Notes under the pieces: generated by a model
The model's input: the letters and a program-made list of their open reading frames with translations, nothing else
The model's database searches: none
Told to the model about the DNA's origin: nothing
Shown here: positions 59,505 to 64,000 of the stretch, piece by piece
Layout: the number at the start of each line of letters is the position of its first letter
Numbering within the stretch: the stretch's first letter is position 1
Assembly: GCF_035481675.1 (NCBI RefSeq)
Contig: NZ_JAYJJW010000001.1
Coordinates: 310,001-374,000, forward strand
Direction of reading: 5' to 3'
From: Alteriqipengyuania_B sp035481675
GTDB taxonomy: Bacteria > Pseudomonadota > Alphaproteobacteria > Sphingomonadales > Sphingomonadaceae
DNA: 64,000 bases
Position numbers and translations under genes: made by a program

Positions 59505-62030
59505 ATGGCCGATACGCAGACGACCGAGAGTTTCACCTATCGCATTCGCCGTGACGCGGGCTCCCTGTGGGCCCGCATGCGTGAGCTTTGGCGCGGCAAC
59601 AAGTGGGTCCGCAGGCTCGGCATCCTCGTGGGGGCGGGTTTGCTGCTGCTCGGTGCGTTCTGGATCTGGCTCGCGCACGACCTGCCGGATGCGGAAAGCC
59701 TTGCCGAATACGAAACGTCGCTGCCCACCATGGTGCGCGGCGTCGATGGCGAAATCGTCGGCACCTATGCCCGCGAACGGCGCGTGCAGCTGGAATTTGT
59801 CGATTTCCCGCGCCCGCTGATCAACAGCTTCCTAGCCGTCGAGGATGAGACCTTCTGGACCCACGGCGGCGTCGACCTGACCGGTACGATCAACGCCGCG
59901 CTCGATTATGCGACGAAAATGGGCAGCGGCACGCGCGCGGTGGGCGGATCGACCATCACCCAGCAGGTCGCGAAGAACATCCTGCTGGGTGACGAATATT
60001 CGATTACCCGCAAGCTGAAGGAAATGATCCTCGCCCGTCGGATCGAAAGCGTCCTGACGAAGCCGGAAATCCTCACGCTGTATCTCAACGAAATACCGCT
60101 TGGCCGCCGCAGCTTCGGCGTACAGGCCGCCGCGCGTGCCTATTTCGACAAGGACGTGGCGGAGCTCGACCTCCATGAAATGGCGTTCCTCGCGATCCTG
60201 CCCAAGGCCCCCGAACGCTATGGCCGCGCGGCGAACGAGCAGCAGGCGATCGCCCGGCGCAATTTCGTGCTCGATGCGATGGTCGACAACGAATACGCCA
60301 CGCCGGAAGCCGCAGCAGTGGCCAAGCGCAAGCCGCTCGGCCTGGTGCGCAGCGCGAAATCGCAATACGCCACGGCGGACGCGGGCTATTTCATGGAAGA
60401 AGTGCGCCGCCAGCTGATCGAGCAATTCGGCGAAACCAGCGAGGCCGGCCCGAACAGCGTTTATGGCGGCGGGCTGTGGGTGCGCACCTCGCTCGACACC
60501 GAATTGCAGACGGCGGCGCGGGATTCCCTGCGCGCGGGCATGATGCGCTATCACAGCGGCAAGGGCTGGCGCGGTCCCATCGCGACGGTCGATGTCGCCG
60601 CGGGCAATTTGACTGGGCAACTGGCGAGCTCCAACCTCGGCATCAATTACAAGGACTGGCGCGTCGGCGTGGTGACCGAGCGTAACGGCAGCAACGCCAC
60701 GGTCGGTTTCTCCAATGGCGACACCGCGCCGCTGTCCAACCTGCCCAATGCGCTGAAGGCCGGCGATGTCATCGCCGGCTCGCCCAGCGGCAACGGCTGG
60801 CGGACCGAGACGATACCGGAAGTGTCGGGCGGCTTTGCAGCGATCCAGCCATCGACGGGCCGCGTCCTTGCCATGCAGGGCGGCTTCGACAGCCGGCTGG
60901 GCAGCTTCAACCGCGCCACGCAGGCGCAGCGCCAGCCGGGCTCCACCATCAAGCCGTTCGTTTACGCAACCGGCCTCGACCAGGGCATGACGCCGGCCAG
61001 CGAGGTGATGGACGGCACTTTCTGCGTCTACCAGGGCGCGGACCTCGGTCAGAAATGCTTCCGCAACTTCGGCAATGCGAGCGGCGCGGGCGAAAAGCCG
61101 ATGCGCTGGGGGCTGGAACAGTCGCGCAACCTGATGACCATCCACATCGCCAACGATGCAGGGATGGAGAACGTCAACAAGACCTTCGAACGTGTCGGCA
61201 TCGGCAGTTACGAGCCCTATCTCTCCTTCGCACTCGGCGCAGGGGACACGACCGTTGTGAAGATGGTCAATGCCTATGCCGCGCTCGCCAACCACGGGCG
61301 ACAGTTCGCGCCGACCACGATCGACTACGTGCAGGACCGGTCCGGCAAGGTCATCTGGCGCGCGGACAAGCGCCGCTGCGACAGCTGCAACATGGCGCAA
61401 TGGGATGGCAAGCCGATGCCGCGACTGGAAACGGGCGGCCGCCAGGTGATGGACGCGCGCACCGCCTTCCAGACGCAGCACATGCTGACCGGCGTGGTCC
61501 AGCGCGGCACCGCCACGACCCTGCGCGATCTCGACATCCCGCTGTTCGGCAAGACGGGCACGACCACCGGGCCCACCAACGTGTGGTTCGTGGGCGGCTC
61601 GCCCGATGTGGTCGCGGGCGTCTATCTCGGCTTCGACCAGCCGCGCAACATGGGCGGCTATGCCCAGGGCGGCAGCCTGGCCGCGCCGATCTTCAAGCAG
61701 TTCGTGCAGGAAAGCCGCGACCGCTGGAGCGGGCGACCCTTCGTGGCGCCCAAGGGCATCCGCATGGTCAAGATCGACCGCCGCACCGGCCGCCGCGTGT
61801 TCGAAGGCACGCCGAGCGACGATGCGCAGGCAGCGGTCATTTGGGAAGCGTTCAAGCCCGACACCGAACCGCGCCGACAGGCCCGCTCGGACGAGCTCGA
61901 CGCGCTGCGCCAGACGCTGATTGCCGAATTGCGGTCCGCCAACACCACGCCGCGCCAGCGCATCCGGCAGGAACGCAGGCAGGAAGAGGAGCTGATGGAC
62001 TTCGTCGAATCGCAGGGCGGCATCTACTAG
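59505..62030 (+). CDS. Penicillin-binding protein 1A-like, bifunctional transglycosylase/transpeptidase
   Basis: 841 residues. Membrane helix (about 43-65), GT51 transglycosylase with EDETFWTHGGVD (about 109-120) and GGSTITQQ, then transpeptidase with PGSTIKPF (Ser nucleophile, about 480), EQSRN, and FGKTGTT (about 684). It polymerises and cross-links peptidoglycan on the outer face of the inner membrane. The C-terminus is charged (RQERRQEEELMDF). Sixty-six bases after the amidase. Confidence 0.95.
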   Translation: MADTQTTESFTYRIRRDAGSLWARMRELWRGNKWVRRLGILVGAGLLLLGAFWIWLAHDLPDAESLAEYETSLPTMVRGVDGEIVGTYARERRVQLEFVDFPRPLINSFLAVEDETFWTHGGVDLTGTINAALDYATKMGSGTRAVGGSTITQQVAKNILLGDEYSITRKLKEMILARRIESVLTKPEILTLYLNEIPLGRRSFGVQAAARAYFDKDVAELDLHEMAFLAILPKAPERYGRAANEQQAIARRNFVLDAMVDNEYATPEAAAVAKRKPLGLVRSAKSQYATADAGYFMEEVRRQLIEQFGETSEAGPNSVYGGGLWVRTSLDTELQTAARDSLRAGMMRYHSGKGWRGPIATVDVAAGNLTGQLASSNLGINYKDWRVGVVTERNGSNATVGFSNGDTAPLSNLPNALKAGDVIAGSPSGNGWRTETIPEVSGGFAAIQPSTGRVLAMQGGFDSRLGSFNRATQAQRQPGSTIKPFVYATGLDQGMTPASEVMDGTFCVYQGADLGQKCFRNFGNASGAGEKPMRWGLEQSRNLMTIHIANDAGMENVNKTFERVGIGSYEPYLSFALGAGDTTVVKMVNAYAALANHGRQFAPTTIDYVQDRSGKVIWRADKRRCDSCNMAQWDGKPMPRLETGGRQVMDARTAFQTQHMLTGVVQRGTATTLRDLDIPLFGKTGTTTGPTNVWFVGGSPDVVAGVYLGFDQPRNMGGYAQGGSLAAPIFKQFVQESRDRWSGRPFVAPKGIRMVKIDRRTGRRVFEGTPSDDAQAAVIWEAFKPDTEPRRQARSDELDALRQTLIAELRSANTTPRQRIRQERRQEEELMDFVESQGGIY

Positions 62031-62123
62031 CCACCGCTCACGACGTCGGCATCTCGCGCTGCACCCTTTGACGCTGCCGCCGCTATCGCCTAGCGCGCAG
62101 CCTTTCTTGATCGGAGACATCCC

Positions 62124-63251
62124 ATGCGTGCCGAAGGGCAGGCCCATATCGACCGGATCGAAGCCGCGCTGGCGCTGGTACGCCAGTCGCTGGACTGGGA
62201 GCGTGCTCTGCGCCGCCTCGACGAGCTCTACGCACGCGTGCAGGACCCGACGCTGTGGGACGATCCCAAGCAGGCGCAGGCGATCACGCAGGAACAGAAG
62301 CGCCTCGAAAGCGCGGTCAAGACCGTGCGCGAGATCGAAAGCGAGATGTCCGACGCCATCGAATTCGTCGAGATGGGCGAGGAAGAGGGCGATGACGAGG
62401 TGATCGCCGACGGACTGGCGAGCCTTGCCGCGCTCGCGACCCGCGCCGATGCGGACAAGGTGCAAGCCCTCCTGTCGGGCGAAGCCGACGCCAACGACAC
62501 CTATATCGAAATTCACGCCGGGGCCGGCGGCACCGAAAGCCAGGACTGGGCGGAAATGCTGCTGCGCATGTACGCCCGCTGGGCCGAACGGCGCGGGTTC
62601 AAGGTCGAGACGGTGGAATACCAGGCCGGCGAAACGGCAGGCATCAAGTCCGCTACCCTGCTGGTGAAGGGCGAGAACGCCTATGGCTACGGCAAGACCG
62701 AAAGCGGCGTCCACCGGCTTGTGCGGATCAGCCCCTATGACAGCTCCGCCCGGCGTCACACCAGCTTTTCCAGCGTCTGGGTCTATCCCGTAATCGACGA
62801 CGATTTCGAGATCGAGATCAATGAAAGCGACCTCAAGGTCGACACCTATCGCGCATCGGGCGCGGGCGGGCAGCACGTCAACACGACAGATTCCGCGGTC
62901 CGCATCACCCACCAGCCGACCGGCATCGTCGTCGCCAGCCAGAACGACCGCAGCCAGCACAAGAACCGCGCCACCGCGATGAACATGCTGAAGGCGCGCC
63001 TGTTCGAGCGCGAGATGGCCGAACGCGAGGCCGCGGCGGGGAGCGAATACGAAGCGAAGACGGAGATCGGGTGGGGCCACCAGATCCGCTCCTACGTCCT
63101 CCAGCCGTATCAGATGGTGAAGGACCTGCGCACCGGCACCACCAGCACCAATCCCGATGCCGTGCTCGACGGCGCGATCGACGAATTCATTTCCGCCGCA
63201 CTCGCCCAGCGGGTGACGGGCGAGACCGTCGATATCGAGGATGTGGACTAG
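62124..63251 (+). CDS. prfB: Peptide chain release factor 2
   Basis: 375 residues. The GGQ motif (GAGGQHVNTTDSA, about 249-261) hydrolyses peptidyl-tRNA. The stop-recognition loop reads SPYDSSARRH (about 211-220), with SPY where E. coli has SPF. The frame is uninterrupted from the ATG, so there is no in-frame TGA needing the programmed +1 shift found in many bacteria. GATCGGAGACATCCC precedes the ATG. Reads UAA and UGA. Confidence 0.96.
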   Translation: MRAEGQAHIDRIEAALALVRQSLDWERALRRLDELYARVQDPTLWDDPKQAQAITQEQKRLESAVKTVREIESEMSDAIEFVEMGEEEGDDEVIADGLASLAALATRADADKVQALLSGEADANDTYIEIHAGAGGTESQDWAEMLLRMYARWAERRGFKVETVEYQAGETAGIKSATLLVKGENAYGYGKTESGVHRLVRISPYDSSARRHTSFSSVWVYPVIDDDFEIEINESDLKVDTYRASGAGGQHVNTTDSAVRITHQPTGIVVASQNDRSQHKNRATAMNMLKARLFEREMAEREAAAGSEYEAKTEIGWGHQIRSYVLQPYQMVKDLRTGTTSTNPDAVLDGAIDEFISAALAQRVTGETVDIEDVD

Positions 63252-63311
63252 CGGCAGGGGCAGCCGGCGGGCGCTTTGCCTGACCGGCGAAACCGTCTAA
63301 CGAACCAGGCG

Positions 63312-64000
63312 ATGGGCATTTCTTCACGCGTTTGCGCCGTTACGGCATGCTGCGCCGCGCTGGCGCTGCTGGCCGCCTGCAAGCCTGCGGGCGAGGGCGA
63401 GCGGCCGGAAAGCGCGCTCGAATTCCCGCTGCCGATCCGCCCCGTGTCCGATCTCGGCGCCAACCAGTTCTCGACGGAGGTCGATCGCGACAACCGGCGC
63501 GAGGCGCAGATCGTGATGGACCTGGCCCGGATCGAACCCGGAATGACCGTGGCCGATATCGGTGCGGGCGAAGGCTATTACACCGTGCGTCTCGCCGAAC
63601 GGGTCGGGGAGAACGGCCGCGTCCTGGCGCAGGATATCGATGCCGGTGCGCTCGGCCGGCTGGCCCAGCGGGTGGAGCGCGAGCGGCTGGACAATGTCTC
63701 GATCAAGCCGGGCGCCGCGGACGATCCGCGCCTGCCGGCGGATAGTTTCGACCGCGTATTCCTCGTCCACGTCTACCACGAGGTTTCGGAGCCTTACGCG
63801 CTTTTGTGGCGGCTCTATCCCGCCGTGCGCGAAGGCGGACAAGTGATCGTGGTGGAAACCGACCGGCCGAGCGACCAGCACGGCATTTATCCGAAACAGC
63901 TATTCTGCGAATTCGATGCGGTGGGGTTCCGTCTCGTCGAATTCGTCCGCAAGCCGGAACTGGCCGGCTACTACGCGCAATTCGAGAAAACGGGGAACAG
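63312..64000 (+). CDS. Exported SAM-dependent methyltransferase-like lipoprotein, 3' end outside the window
   Basis: 229 visible residues, open at the end. A signal peptide ending LLAAC (Cys ~23) indicates a lipoprotein. The body has SAM-binding ADIGAGEGYYTVRLAE (motif I, about 85-100), ILDAG-like DIDAGALG and FLVHVYHEV (motif IV, about 151-159). Such exported methyltransferase-like proteins are known in proteobacteria but their donor and substrate outside the cytoplasm are not understood. ATG at 63312; no clear ribosome binding site. Confidence 0.82.
   Translation, partial: MGISSRVCAVTACCAALALLAACKPAGEGERPESALEFPLPIRPVSDLGANQFSTEVDRDNRREAQIVMDLARIEPGMTVADIGAGEGYYTVRLAERVGENGRVLAQDIDAGALGRLAQRVERERLDNVSIKPGAADDPRLPADSFDRVFLVHVYHEVSEPYALLWRLYPAVREGGQVIVVETDRPSDQHGIYPKQLFCEFDAVGFRLVEFVRKPELAGYYAQFEKTGN

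Noticed and set aside
59832..63080. 1082-codon open frame on the minus strand across PBP1A and prfB
   Set aside because: It mirrors two genes with clear motifs; its translation is rich in His, Arg and Ala without any domain, as expected for antisense frames in high-GC DNA.
1..64000. tRNA, rRNA, CRISPR arrays and insertion sequences
   Set aside because: No cloverleaf-like intergenic sequence, spaced repeats or transposase was seen on reading; a tRNAscan or ISfinder search could still find a missed one.

Overview
The window looks like a contiguous piece of an alphaproteobacterial chromosome, most likely Sphingomonadales and probably Erythrobacteraceae. This is an inference from gene families and style: high GC with strong third-position bias, GTG and TTG starts, an RNase E ending in an RRGGWW-type tail, a 2-oxoacid:ferredoxin oxidoreductase pair, three-gene GGDEF-EAL-PilZ arrays, class A and class B3 beta-lactamase-like genes, and a REP-like inverted repeat typical of the group. 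No rRNA, tRNA, CRISPR array, insertion sequence or intact prophage was found. Both ends cut a gene (1-1164 at its 5' side, 63312-64000 at its 3' side).

Layout. 1-5.6 kb: three tandem cyclic-di-GMP proteins (PAS-GGDEF-EAL-PilZ). 5.7-7.5 kb: lepA. 7.7-10.3 kb: a module of outer-membrane barrel, 7-TM protein and ATP-grasp ligase. 10.4-14.5 kb: terminase-like HTH protein, patatin lipase, nhaA with a structured leader, alpha-carbonic anhydrase. 14.6-18.1 kb: proline synthesis (proA, proC, divergent proB). 18.1-25 kb: orphan Flp pilin, bamD, recN, a rearranged block with two small cargo genes, a nuclease and ligA. 25-33.4 kb: class A beta-lactamase-like protein, SDR, FAD oxidase, ECF sigma factor with its YCII partner, and a tightly overlapping minus-strand operon (SDR, B3 beta-lactamase, prmA, TIGR02117 protein). 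33.5-36.5 kb: sdhCDA without sdhB. 36.5-43.6 kb: ClpP-like protein, GT2-GtrA protein, BlaI/M56 sensor pair, zinc peptidase, 3-hydroxybutyrate dehydrogenase, M28 peptidase. 43.8-47.5 kb: guaB, rRNA methyltransferase, TPR protein, rppH. 47.5-51.8 kb: lipase and korA-korB with a small gene between them. 51.8-55.1 kb: PAP2 phosphatase, membrane hydrolase, photolyase. 55.2-64 kb: rne, amidase, PBP1A, prfB, exported methyltransferase.

Most of the window is housekeeping. The most unusual structure is between recN and ligA: the 3' end of recN and the nuclease/ligA junction are each present twice, and each recN tail is followed by a different small AT-richer gene whose GTG start overlaps the recN stop. 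Similar small, AT-richer genes of unknown function sit at or within a few bases of the stop codons of sdhA and korA. Together they suggest repeated capture of small genes at the 3' ends of core genes. Other points of interest are the ATP-grasp/7-TM/barrel module, a candidate cation-sensing leader before nhaA, a two-site operator before the BlaI-like repressor, and a photolyase whose expected start codon reads ATC behind a strong ribosome binding site.
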